Below are positions 40,887 to 48,354 of a DNA stretch of 64,000 nucleotides, in pieces. Origin of the DNA: Atlantibacter sp. RC6 (GTDB lineage: Bacteria > Pseudomonadota > Gammaproteobacteria > Enterobacterales > Enterobacteriaceae). A model generated the notes under the pieces. That model was given only the letters and a program-made list of their open reading frames with translations. It did no database searches and was not told the DNA's origin. Each line of letters opens with the position of its first letter. The first letter of the stretch is position 1. A program made the translations under genes and the position numbers. The stretch covers positions 240,165-304,164 of the forward strand of contig NZ_JACHZE010000006.1 in the NCBI RefSeq assembly GCF_014193285.1. Direction: 5' to 3'.

Positions 40887-41144
40887 TCAGAACAGCCCCC
40901 GCTGTTCGGTGCGCTTAACGCGCTTTTCTTCGAACCTGTCGGCTGAGGTTGTTTGTTTCTCTGCCCACGACTTCGCATGTCGTAAAACATCATCGAAAAT
41001 TTTCCCTTTGCGGCTTGCCTGAGACATGCGCCGGTATAAATCCACGGCCTGGAATGCCCCCCCCCCCTGAGCCACCGGCACCGGAAAACCCAGGCGAACA
41101 AGCTCTTCGCGGACATGCTTCTCGATAAATTGCTCATGGTTCAT
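40887..41144 (-). CDS. Hypothetical phage protein with poly-G tract, 85 aa
   Basis: It lies between the CII-like gene and O. The product (NHEQFIEKHVREELVRLGFPVPVAQ-GGG-AFQAVDLYRRMSQASRKGKIFDDVLRHAKSWAEKQT) is helical and basic, and similar proteins occur in the same place in related phages. An 11-base G run (minus strand) codes for the three glycines and is a possible site of frameshifting. The other frame is also open past the tract, which gives a longer but unlikely protein. Confidence 0.7.
   Translation of the reverse strand: MNHEQFIEKHVREELVRLGFPVPVAQGGGAFQAVDLYRRMSQASRKGKIFDDVLRHAKSWAEKQTTSADRFEEKRVKRTEQRGLF
41057..41067. repeat. Homopolymer tract of 11 C
   Basis: Eleven consecutive C on the plus strand inside the 85-aa gene. 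Runs this long are rare in enterobacterial coding DNA and are prone to slippage. Confidence 0.95.
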
Positions 41145-41156
41145 AAGCAGCCCCGG

Positions 41157-41690
41157 TTACATGACGCCCAGCATTGAGGTGACCATCGTCATCAGCGGCC
41201 CGACCTGCTCGGGCATCAGGCGAAACAACGACGCGATCCCCTCGCTCACCTCTTTCAGCTTCTGATGTTCAGGCGCTTTCATCAGCACGGCCTGTTTAGC
41301 TTCTGCGCACTCTTTCATCGCCGTCGCTACGCGCGAAAGGATGTCTTCCTGAGGAATAAGCCGCGTACGAAACTCGAGCGGAAGAACATTCAGAATTGCC
41401 GGGGTTAACTCGCAAATGTTGTCGCGAGCGTAAGCGGTGTCGCCGTCCAGCCAGCGGAATAGCTTTTGGCGCTGGCGGTTGATTTCAGTCGGGAACTCCA
41501 GGCCGCCGCCGCTGAGTTGATATTCCTCAACAATCAATCCGGCTACCACGTCCTGGTTATCGATTGCAGCCGCCCATGCACGAACAGCCGCACGAAGCTG
41601 CTGGTGGGTAAACTCGGGCTTCGCCTGAGAACGATTTATCATCGCTATCGGAATTGTTCCGGTACTCTGTTGAAAGTGAAGTGATTGCAT
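41157..41690 (-). CDS. ydaT: YdaT-family protein (CII-like transcription activator)
   Basis: 177 aa; the ATG at 41690 has AGGAG 5 nt upstream. HQQLRAAVRAWAAAIDNQDVVAGLIVEEYQLSG ... TEINRQRQKLFRWLDGDTAYARDNICELTPAILNVLP matches the YdaT family (Rac prophage) with its helix-turn-helix region and a C-terminal helical tail. YdaT was once called a toxin; later work shows it acts like lambda CII. It is 2 bp after ydaS, in the lambda cII position. Confidence 0.82.
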   Translation of the reverse strand: MQSLHFQQSTGTIPIAMINRSQAKPEFTHQQLRAAVRAWAAAIDNQDVVAGLIVEEYQLSGGGLEFPTEINRQRQKLFRWLDGDTAYARDNICELTPAILNVLPLEFRTRLIPQEDILSRVATAMKECAEAKQAVLMKAPEHQKLKEVSEGIASLFRLMPEQVGPLMTMVTSMLGVM

Positions 41691-41692
41691 GG

Positions 41693-41917
41693 TTACTCCT
41701 GTTTCGGAAGACCATCGGTTGGGTTGGGGTATAGATCGGGGCGCAGTTCGTGTGGAGTGACTTTCCAGTCAATGGCACGTGCAACCTTCACAACTAACTC
41801 ACCCGGAACTTTGTTTTTGAACCAGCCATTAACCGTCTGAGCTCGGCGACCAAGGCGTCTCCCCAGCTCTGCCTGGCTGCAAACGGATAATAGTTTTCGT
41901 TGGATGCGTAACTTCAT
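41693..41917 (-). CDS. ydaS: YdaS-family Cro-like repressor
   Basis: 74 aa. The helix-turn-helix CSQAELGRRLGRRAQTVNGWFKNKVPGELV and the hallmark VARAIDWKVTPHELRPDLYPNP define the YdaS family. It is the first gene of the rightward-equivalent (minus strand) early operon, opposite the repressor gene, i.e. the cro position. It presumably binds the TATCGAT operators. Confidence 0.85.
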   Translation of the reverse strand: MKLRIQRKLLSVCSQAELGRRLGRRAQTVNGWFKNKVPGELVVKVARAIDWKVTPHELRPDLYPNPTDGLPKQE

Positions 41918-41948
41918 GGAGGCTTCTCTTGTAGTTGATTATGGCGAC

Positions 41949-41977
41949 ATAAAAGCAAATTAAATCGATAGTGTCAA
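41949..41977 (-). promoter_or_regulatory. Early promoter for ydaS (pR equivalent)
   Basis: On the minus strand TTGACA (41972-41977), a 17-bp spacer and TTTTAT (41949-41954). The spacer includes one operator half-site. It drives ydaS-ydaT-O-P. Confidence 0.8.
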
Positions 41978-41989
41978 ATTATATCGATA
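41963..41989. promoter_or_regulatory. Operator in the repressor-ydaS intergenic region
   Basis: Two half-sites AATCGATA (41963-41970) and TATCGATA (41982-41989), 19 bp apart, one inside the pR spacer and one just upstream of its -35. The same motif recurs beyond the repressor gene, indicating operators of the RacR-like repressor and/or YdaS. Confidence 0.75.
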
Positions 41990-42061
41990 TTCATAACCTA
42001 CAGAAAAAATCTGTATAATTGATTGCTAGCCAGCAGATTTCCTTGTTGTGCAGACAGGTAA

Positions 42062-42454
42062 ATGGGATGGGTAATGAACTTCGGAAAACGTCTTCAGCAG
42101 GCTATTAACGAACTTGGAATTTCACAGGCTGAACTTGGTCGACGAGTTGGCGCTAAAGCTCAATCCGTTAATGGTTGGTGTTCTGCAGGCATATTGCCGC
42201 GCGCAGAAATCTTAGAGCAGTTGCCAGCAGCAACAGGCCGTCCGCTTTATTGGTTTTTTATGACCGATGAAGATGAGCTCGCGCTGAGCAAAGGATACTC
42301 AGCATTACCTGACCTCACTGAAGACCAAAAGCGAATGCTTATGCTGTATGACATGCTTCTACCAAATGATCGCGAAAACATGCTCAGAATTTATCAAAAC
42401 CGTATAGATGAGATGAAGGCTTGGGCTGAAAAACACGTGATTGGAAAAGTTTAG
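42062..42454 (+). CDS. Lysogeny repressor (RacR-like, without peptidase domain)
   Basis: 130 aa. N-terminal helix-turn-helix (NFGKRLQQAINELGISQAELGRRVGAKAQSVNGW); the C-terminal part is short and helical (DLTEDQKRMLMLYDMLLPNDRENMLRIYQNRIDEM), with no S24 autocleavage domain. Such repressors are not cleaved by RecA, so induction must use another route. A second ATG at 42074 may be the true start. A TATAAT at 42014-42019 could be its promoter. It is flanked by operators on both sides. Confidence 0.85.
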   Translation: MGWVMNFGKRLQQAINELGISQAELGRRVGAKAQSVNGWCSAGILPRAEILEQLPAATGRPLYWFFMTDEDELALSKGYSALPDLTEDQKRMLMLYDMLLPNDRENMLRIYQNRIDEMKAWAEKHVIGKV

Positions 42455-42479
42455 CGCCTCCTGCATTACCTTCCTGACC

Positions 42480-42503
42480 AACCCGCCTTGAGCGGGTTTT
42501 TTT
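42480..42503 (+). terminator. Terminator of the repressor gene
   Basis: AACCCGC-CTTGA-GCGGGTT followed by seven T, 26 bp past the repressor stop. It separates the repressor transcript from the early-left promoter. Confidence 0.88.
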
Positions 42504-42523
42504 ATGTCTCAAAAACCCCTCTA

Positions 42524-42544
42524 TATCGATTACAACAACCGATA
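42524..42544. promoter_or_regulatory. Operator upstream of the early-left promoter
   Basis: TATCGATT (42524-42531), 5-bp spacer, AACCGATA (42537-42544): an imperfect inverted repeat of the same half-site as at 41963-41989. Confidence 0.7.
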
Positions 42545-42566
42545 CAAATTTAAACATCAATTTAAA

Positions 42567-42595
42567 TTGACAGCTATCGATTGAATCGATAATAC
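42567..42595 (+). promoter_or_regulatory. Early-left promoter (pL equivalent) with perfect operator
   Basis: TTGACA (42567-42572), 17-bp spacer, TAATAC (42590-42595). The spacer contains a perfect palindrome TATCGATT-G-AATCGATA (42575-42591), so bound repressor would block polymerase. It drives the operon to RecE/RecT, xis and int. Confidence 0.85.
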
Positions 42596-42627
42596 TAACC
42601 ACATCAAAACGCAGTAACGACCACCAA

Positions 42628-42673
42628 GGCAGGACGCCCACGAAGTAGCTGCCCGGAGCATACGAATACCGGG
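42628..42673 (+). promoter_or_regulatory. Structured leader RNA of early-left operon
   Basis: About 30 nt downstream of the expected start point, GGCAG (42628-42632) can pair with CTGCC (42649-42653), and CCCGG (42652-42656) with CCGGG (42669-42673), giving two adjacent hairpins. No N-type antiterminator gene is recognisable, so a cis-acting antitermination element of HK022 put type is conceivable. The stems are short and this is a weak call. Confidence 0.3.
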
Positions 42674-42746
42674 ATGAGGTGGAGTCATTAACACGCAGCA
42701 GGTTTACAAACGTTCCGCCAGCCGGGCGATAACGGCAGAGGGTGAG

Positions 42747-43121
42747 ATGGTTAATCAACACTACGGCACGATGCACATCATTCGCCAGTGCGTGGCACCG
42801 GGAATGCTAGCAAAGCACGACGGGCGCACCTGGAATGTGTCAGCGGTTCGCGGCAAATACGTTTACCTGCGCACCATGCGCGGCGCCACACGTATCAACG
42901 ATTGTCTTGTGGAAGTTTTACTGAATGGCTGGGGGGATCCGATGATTCATGGTCAGGAAACTATCGGTGCGAAATGCGCCTACTGCAAAAGTCCTCTTCA
43001 GCCTGGCGACGAAGTGAAAAGCACCCTGCTTTTACTGCGCGGCAACATGCTTGCCCGCGAAGAACGGCAGTACTGCTCTAAGCGGTGCGCCGAGCACGAT
43101 CAGATGGCTCACGAGCCATAA
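42747..43121 (+). CDS. Early-left protein with C4 zinc-finger, 124 aa
   Basis: The first sizeable gene of the early-left operon; GAGGGTGAG precedes the ATG. The N-terminal half is a small beta domain (IRQCVAPGMLAKHDGRTWNVSAVRGKYVYLRTMRGATRINDCLVEVLLNGW). The C-terminal half has CAYCKSPLQPGDE ... YCSKRCAEH, a four-Cys zinc site. Similar proteins occur at this position in Rac-like phages. It may bind nucleic acid or host proteins; function unknown. Confidence 0.7.
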   Translation: MVNQHYGTMHIIRQCVAPGMLAKHDGRTWNVSAVRGKYVYLRTMRGATRINDCLVEVLLNGWGDPMIHGQETIGAKCAYCKSPLQPGDEVKSTLLLLRGNMLAREERQYCSKRCAEHDQMAHEP

Positions 43122-43125
43122 ACGC

Positions 43126-43147
43126 AAAAACCCGCCGAAGCGGGTTC
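43126..43147. terminator. Hairpin after zinc-finger gene
   Basis: AACCCGC-CGAA-GCGGGTT with A5 upstream: a good terminator for leftward and a weak one for rightward transcription, so it may protect the early-left operon from opposing transcripts. Confidence 0.6.
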
Positions 43148-43182
43148 TACGTCCAGCGGACCGACCAAAGCACGCTGGAAAT

Positions 43183-43236
43183 ATGGAAAACCAAAATAAC
43201 ACCCAATGGGCGCTATCAATGGCCCGGGGATTTTAA
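43183..43236 (+). CDS. Possible 17-aa leader peptide before recE
   Basis: A 17-codon frame (ENQNNTQWALSMARGF) with TGGA before the ATG, ending 9 bp before the recE start. Its distance and lack of other genes suggest either a leader peptide coupled to recE or chance. Not recognised. Confidence 0.3.
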   Translation: MENQNNTQWALSMARGF

Positions 43237-43245
43237 CACCCAAAA

Positions 43246-46200
43246 ATGAGAAACAGTATGGAATTCTTCAATCTGATAAAGGCCAGCCAGAAGTCGAAAA
43301 AGCCAAACGGCATTTTCTGGTTCACCGCCAAAACCGAGGCGCGCGCTAAGCTGCAGGCGCAGGTTATTCTCGAAGATGCTGAAATCGAAGTGGGCCGCGG
43401 CCATGATTACCAGCTTCCTGTCCTGACTGATTTCCCGGTGGTAAATGATCTGCCGGAAGAAGGCGTCGTCGACTTCACCTGGTGTGATCGTTACGAACTA
43501 CAGGAAGACGGGCGTACCTGGCTCCCAAAAGCGAAACCGGCTGAATCCGTAAATATCCATGACGAGCGCGCGCAGCTGGCGGACACTACCGGTCATGCCA
43601 GTGCGCCGGCTGCTGACGTCCCTGAACTGCTCCGCCCGGTAGCGCGCCTGCGCCTGCCGCAGCGCCTGATTGCTCATCTGTTTAACGACACTGAGGAAAA
43701 AGAAATCAGCGAAGCTCAGCACGTACAGATTGGCGCTGCCGAAGCCGACGAAAACAATCTCTATATCCAGAACCTGCTGCAGGCCTGCCGGGAAGTACCA
43801 GGCATAGATGAACTGTCTGCGCATGTTGAGTGGAAACTCATTCAGGCCGTAAAAGAATTATTCGCACTGGATCAGAACCACGAAGTAAGCGCCATTAACG
43901 GTTTTATCACAGCCTGGGTGGAAGCTGAACCGGGTGATCGTTCCCAGCTCGTTAGAGGGTGGGGTGAAATTAATCATACCGATACCGCGACCTCTAAAAT
44001 AGTTCAGGAATTTCGCGACAAACAACTCCCTGAGCTGCATACCGTTGCCACGCTATCGTTCCGCCATCGCCTGCTTTCACAGTTCATTTCTGAAAAGGAG
44101 TACGCCTATCACCTTACTGCCGAGCAGAAGAAAGAAGTTATTAAGCTGGAAATGGATGTCGATAACTCCTACGTCCAGAACCTGCTGCTGGCTTCGGAAA
44201 ATACCCCTGCCCTCAAAGATTTTAAAGAGCATGAACTGTGGAAACTGACCGACGCCGTTAAACAGGTGTTCCCGCAGGACCGTAAAACACCCGAGCTGGG
44301 CGTGATGCTGCAGTTCCTGAAGACATGGAGCGAAACGGCGTACATCGATCGCGGGCTGCTGGTCAAAGAGTGGGCCAAAGGCAACCGCATGGCCGCTATC
44401 CAGCGCACCGACACCGGCACGAACGCTGGCGGCGGCATAGTGACCGATCGCAGCCAGGATTATGCGCATACCCTGGATACGCTGGATATTGAAATTGCAG
44501 CCGCGACGCTGCCGATGGATTTCGATATTTACAACATGCCTGGGGCAATCCATCGCCGCGCCAGAGAAATCATTGAGAAAAAAGAAAGCCCGTTCAGGGA
44601 ATGGTCAGCCGCGCTGCGCAAAACTGCGGGCATCTTGGACTATTCACGCGCTGCTATTTTTGCCTTGATCCGTGGCGCCGCCGAGAACGTCCATCACTTC
44701 CCGGTCAGCCTGCAAACCTACATCAGCGCAAACCTGAAAGAACACCAGCACGACAAGCCAGATGCTGCAACTGTAGAGGCTGCGCAATTCAGCCGTGAAA
44801 CCCTGGATAAACAACTGGCCGCTGACCGAGGCGAATATGTTGAGGGTATCAGCGACCCGGCGGATCCGAAATGGGATAAAACGCCGCGTAAATCCTTCTG
44901 TACCCACGAAGAGAACTTACAGCGCGTGCGGGAAGAAGGGGCGCGCCGCCGGGCTGAAGAAGCAGCCGCACAGCCTAAGGTTGAAAACCTCGGCGCTGGA
45001 GTGTTCTCCATCGAAGGGCTGACCGGTAATACCCCGGCTAATCCGGACAACGGCCCGGTAACGGGCGACACCACTTATCAGGAAATGGCCGAAGGCCTGC
45101 GCGAAGAACTGGAGGTTACCGAAGATGTGCAGATGGAAAAGGCTGTCAGTAACGAAATCCCGGCTGGTACACCGGTTTCAGCAGGCGAAAGCGCTGATGC
45201 AGATCATCCGCAGGCAGATGCCGTAACGCCATCAGAAATTTTCGCTGCCGCAGCGCCGAGTTTGGCGAATCATGATCAGGAGAATGTGAAGCAAAAACCG
45301 GAAAATGCGCATCAGAATGGCGATCCTGCGCATCAAAACGTCGAAAAAGTGAATCAGATCGAGCCAGAAGAGCATCAGGAGCCACCAGCGCCAGAATACC
45401 CGGCTTTCTTCGAACCAGGCCGTTATGAAGGGTTACCGAATAACGTTTACCACGCTGCGAACGGTATCAGCTCAACCATGGTGAAGGATGCGCGTGTATC
45501 GCTGATGTATTTCAATGCGCGCCACGTAGAAAAGACCATTTCCCGCGAGCAGTCCAAAGTGCTGGATATGGGCAACCTGGTGCATGCGCTGGCGCTGCAG
45601 CCGGAAAACCTCGACGAAGAATTCAGCGTGGAGCCGGTGATCCCGGAGGGAGCATTCACCACCGCAGCGACCCTGCGCGCCTTTATCGACGAACATAACG
45701 CCAGCCTGGCACCGCAACTCAGCGCTGAAGATATCAAAGCCCTGCTGGAGGCGCACAACGCCACCCTGCCCGCACCGGTGCCGCTGGGCGGCGGCCTGGA
45801 AGAGACAGCGCAGAGCTATATGACGCTGCCAGCTGAGTACCAGCGTATCGAGGCAGACCAGAAGCAGACCGCTGTCGCGATGAAGGCCTGCATCAAGGAG
45901 TACAACGCCACCCTGCCCGCGCCGGTGAAAACCAGCGGCAGTCGTGATGCGATGCTCGAGCAACTGGCGATCATTAATCCTGACCTGGTGGCGCAGGAAG
46001 CGCAGAAACCGGCACCGCTGAAAGTGTCCGGAACCAAAGCGGAGATGATCCAGGCTGTGAAGTCCATTAAGCCTGATGCGGTATTTGCTGACGAACTGCT
46101 GGATGCATGGCGCGATAACCCGGGCGACAAGATTCTGGTGACTCACCAGCAGATGGAAACAGCGCTGGCCATTCAGAAAGCCCTGCATGAGCATCCGACC

Positions 46201-46689
46201 GCCGGGAAACTGCTGCTGCACCCTGACCGCGCTGTTGAGACGAGCTATTTCGGTATCGACGAAGAGACCGGCCTGGAAATCCGCGTGCGCCCGGACCTGG
46301 AAATCGACATCGACGGCGTGCGGGTCGGCGCTGACCTGAAAACCATCAGCATGTGGAACGTAAAGCAGTCCGGCCTGCGCGCCCGCCTGCACCGTGAAAT
46401 CATCGACCGCGATTATCACCTGAGCGCGGCCATGTATATGCAGACCGCTGCCCTGGACCAATTCTTCTGGATTTTCGTCAACAAAGACGAGGGCTACCAC
46501 TGGATCGCTATCGTTGAAGCCAGCGAAGAGCTGATTGAGCTGGGGATGCTGGAGTATCGCCAGACCATGAACCGCATCGCAAACGCGTTCGACACTGGCG
46601 AGTGGCTAGCGCCGATCACCGAAGACTACACCGACGAACTGAACGACTTCGACCTGCGCCGCCTTGAAGCGCTGCGCACTCAGGCATAA
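43246..46689 (+). CDS. recE: Exonuclease VIII (RecE) with duplicated N-terminal domain
   Basis: 1147 aa; Rac RecE is 866. The N-terminus (FPVVNDLPEEGVVDFTWCDRYEL) matches RecE. A ~115-residue domain occurs twice in tandem (~131-240 and ~264-381), where Rac RecE has one copy. The C-terminal ~430 residues are the PD-(D/E)xK nuclease with RPDLEID and GADLKT, but ~812-960 hold an inserted repeat region. It degrades duplex DNA 5' to 3' to give 3' tails for RecT. A start at 43258 is possible. Confidence 0.9.
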   Translation: MRNSMEFFNLIKASQKSKKPNGIFWFTAKTEARAKLQAQVILEDAEIEVGRGHDYQLPVLTDFPVVNDLPEEGVVDFTWCDRYELQEDGRTWLPKAKPAESVNIHDERAQLADTTGHASAPAADVPELLRPVARLRLPQRLIAHLFNDTEEKEISEAQHVQIGAAEADENNLYIQNLLQACREVPGIDELSAHVEWKLIQAVKELFALDQNHEVSAINGFITAWVEAEPGDRSQLVRGWGEINHTDTATSKIVQEFRDKQLPELHTVATLSFRHRLLSQFISEKEYAYHLTAEQKKEVIKLEMDVDNSYVQNLLLASENTPALKDFKEHELWKLTDAVKQVFPQDRKTPELGVMLQFLKTWSETAYIDRGLLVKEWAKGNRMAAIQRTDTGTNAGGGIVTDRSQDYAHTLDTLDIEIAAATLPMDFDIYNMPGAIHRRAREIIEKKESPFREWSAALRKTAGILDYSRAAIFALIRGAAENVHHFPVSLQTYISANLKEHQHDKPDAATVEAAQFSRETLDKQLAADRGEYVEGISDPADPKWDKTPRKSFCTHEENLQRVREEGARRRAEEAAAQPKVENLGAGVFSIEGLTGNTPANPDNGPVTGDTTYQEMAEGLREELEVTEDVQMEKAVSNEIPAGTPVSAGESADADHPQADAVTPSEIFAAAAPSLANHDQENVKQKPENAHQNGDPAHQNVEKVNQIEPEEHQEPPAPEYPAFFEPGRYEGLPNNVYHAANGISSTMVKDARVSLMYFNARHVEKTISREQSKVLDMGNLVHALALQPENLDEEFSVEPVIPEGAFTTAATLRAFIDEHNASLAPQLSAEDIKALLEAHNATLPAPVPLGGGLEETAQSYMTLPAEYQRIEADQKQTAVAMKACIKEYNATLPAPVKTSGSRDAMLEQLAIINPDLVAQEAQKPAPLKVSGTKAEMIQAVKSIKPDAVFADELLDAWRDNPGDKILVTHQQMETALAIQKALHEHPTAGKLLLHPDRAVETSYFGIDEETGLEIRVRPDLEIDIDGVRVGADLKTISMWNVKQSGLRARLHREIIDRDYHLSAAMYMQTAALDQFFWIFVNKDEGYHWIAIVEASEELIELGMLEYRQTMNRIANAFDTGEWLAPITEDYTDELNDFDLRRLEALRTQA

Positions 46690-46700
46690 GGGGAATGACG

Positions 46701-47813
46701 ATGGAAAACATGAATATCGTGAACGCTGAGCAACAGACACCAAACACTATTTCAGCGAGCAATGCCATTTTCAATGTTCAGGCGTTAACCCAGCTGCAGG
46801 CCGTTGCCGGTTTGATGGCGCAGGCCGCCGTTACGGTTCCTGAACATCTTCGCGGTAACCCAGCCGACTGCATGGCCATCATCATGCAGGCCATGCAGTG
46901 GGGCATGAACCCTTACGCTGTGGCGCAGAAAACGCACCTGGTCAACGGCGTACTGGGTTACGAAGCGCAGCTGGTCAACGCGGTGATCTCCAGCTCAAAC
47001 GCAATCGTGGGCCGCTTCCACTATGAGTACGAAGGCGACTGGTCGAAATGCGCCAGCAGCCGTGAAGAGATCGTAAAGAAGCCAGCGAAAGGCGGCGGGA
47101 CGTACGACAAGAAAGAAATGGTACGCGGCTGGTCCAGCGCCGACGAACAGGGCCTGTCGGTTCGCGTGGGTGCGGTCATCCGCGGCGAGAGTGAAATCAC
47201 CTGGGGAGAACCGGTCTTCCTTTCCAGCGTGATTACCCGCAATTCGCCGCTGTGGATATCAAACCCGAAACAGCAGATCGCTTACCTGGCACTGAAGTAC
47301 TGGGCGCGTCTCTACTGCCCAGCGGTTGTTCTCGGCGTGTATACGCCTGATGAGGTGGAGCAGCGCACCGAGAAAGAGATAAACCCGGCGCCAGCGCGGG
47401 TAAGTCTGGCTGAAATCTCAGGTGACAACGTAACAACCACCACCAGCGCGCGGGAATCCACGGTTAACGTCGACGCCATTGCAGACGAATTCCGGGACCG
47501 CATTGAAGCTGCCGAAGACGTCGATGGTGCGAAAGCGGTACGTGTAGATATCGAATCCGCAAAAGCCACCCTGGGTTCCACACTGTTCACTGAGCTGAAA
47601 AACAAAGCCGTGAAGCGCTACTACCTGGTGGACGCGCGCAACAAAGTCGAAGCAGCGATCAACTCCCTGCCACAGCCGGATGAACCGGATGCAGATCAGC
47701 GATTCCTGGCCGTTGAGAAAACACTGACGGCGGCGAAACGTCATCTGGGCGATGAACTGTACGAGAAGTTCAGCATCACGCTGCTGGATATGAAACCTGA
47801 GTATGTCGGCTAA
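46701..47813 (+). CDS. recT: RecT single-strand annealing protein
   Basis: 370 aa from the ATG at 46701, which has AAGGGG at proper spacing. The RecT core (AVTVPEHLRGNPADCMAIIMQAMQWGMNPYAVAQKTHLVNGVLGYEAQLVNAVI ... SPLWISNPKQQIAYLALKYWARLYCP) is complete. Rac RecT is 269 aa; an extra charged helical C-terminal ~110 residues follow. It anneals 3' tails made by RecE. It directly follows recE. Confidence 0.92.
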   Translation: MENMNIVNAEQQTPNTISASNAIFNVQALTQLQAVAGLMAQAAVTVPEHLRGNPADCMAIIMQAMQWGMNPYAVAQKTHLVNGVLGYEAQLVNAVISSSNAIVGRFHYEYEGDWSKCASSREEIVKKPAKGGGTYDKKEMVRGWSSADEQGLSVRVGAVIRGESEITWGEPVFLSSVITRNSPLWISNPKQQIAYLALKYWARLYCPAVVLGVYTPDEVEQRTEKEINPAPARVSLAEISGDNVTTTTSARESTVNVDAIADEFRDRIEAAEDVDGAKAVRVDIESAKATLGSTLFTELKNKAVKRYYLVDARNKVEAAINSLPQPDEPDADQRFLAVEKTLTAAKRHLGDELYEKFSITLLDMKPEYVG

Positions 47814-47819
47814 GGGAGG

Positions 47820-47839
47820 CGGGAGGGTTCGCCCTCCCG
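47820..47839 (+). terminator. Stable TTCG hairpin after recT
   Basis: CGGGAGGG-TTCG-CCCTCCCG: eight perfect pairs and a UUCG tetraloop, but no long T run after it. It may stabilise the recE-recT message 3' end or attenuate transcription into xis-int. Confidence 0.7.
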
Positions 47840-47846
47840 GTTATTG

Positions 47847-48077
47847 ATGAGACTAATCAATCGCAGCAAATCATCACCAATTGCACGGCAGGCATGTAAT
47901 GCAGCGCTGGCAGAACACGTAACCAGATTCGGCGATTACGGTCCTCAGAAAACAAAATCCACCTATACGGTGGCTGTACAGGGAACAAAAGTGATTGTGG
48001 AAGTGGTTAACCGCAAATCCAGCTATGTAGCCACGGCAATGACAGGCATGCGGCGGTTGCGGGCCATCGTCTGTTGA
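47847..48077 (+). CDS. DUF4060 phage protein
   Basis: 76 aa. NRSKSSPIARQACNAALAEHVTRFGDYGPQK ... YTVAVQGTKVIVEVVNRKSSYVATAMTG MRRLR is the DUF4060 family found between recombination genes and xis in Rac-like phages. The start follows the hairpin at 47820-47839. Basic, soluble; function unknown. Confidence 0.8.
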   Translation: MRLINRSKSSPIARQACNAALAEHVTRFGDYGPQKTKSTYTVAVQGTKVIVEVVNRKSSYVATAMTGMRRLRAIVC

Positions 48078-48141
48078 TATCGATTTATCAACTCACTGCG
48101 GCGGGCGTGGATATACTCATGTCTGCCGCCATGGAGCAACT

Positions 48142-48354
48142 ATGGCACAGGTTATTTTTAACGAAGAATGGGTTGTCGAGTTAAAACTGGCCGAAAAAAC
48201 CGGCCTGAGTAACCGGCAGATCAAAGAGCATCGACATGGAACATGGGTGGAAGGTGTTCACTTCAAAAAAGTCACAATGACAGGAAAAGAAACCAAACGA
48301 GGGATCATCTGGTACAACTATCCGCGCATCAATCAGCTGGTACAGGAATCGTAA
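48142..48354 (+). CDS. xis: Excisionase (DUF1233-type)
   Basis: 70 aa with GGAGC before the ATG. EEWVVELKLAEKTGLSNRQIKEHRHGTWVEGVHFKKV is a winged-helix excisionase motif; the end GIIWYNYPRINQLVQ is usual. It bends DNA at att sites to direct the integrase to excise. Its TAA overlaps the integrase ATG (TAATG), so both are coupled. Confidence 0.87.
   Translation: MAQVIFNEEWVVELKLAEKTGLSNRQIKEHRHGTWVEGVHFKKVTMTGKETKRGIIWYNYPRINQLVQES

Noticed and set aside
40772..41137. 121-codon frame overlapping the 85-aa gene
   Set aside because: It is only open because of the alternative phase of the C tract; the product has no family pattern, while the 85-aa frame matches phage proteins.
41157..41917. YdaS/YdaT as a toxin-antitoxin pair
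   Set aside because: The family names come from early toxicity reports. Position, operators and promoter arrangement show Cro and CII roles.
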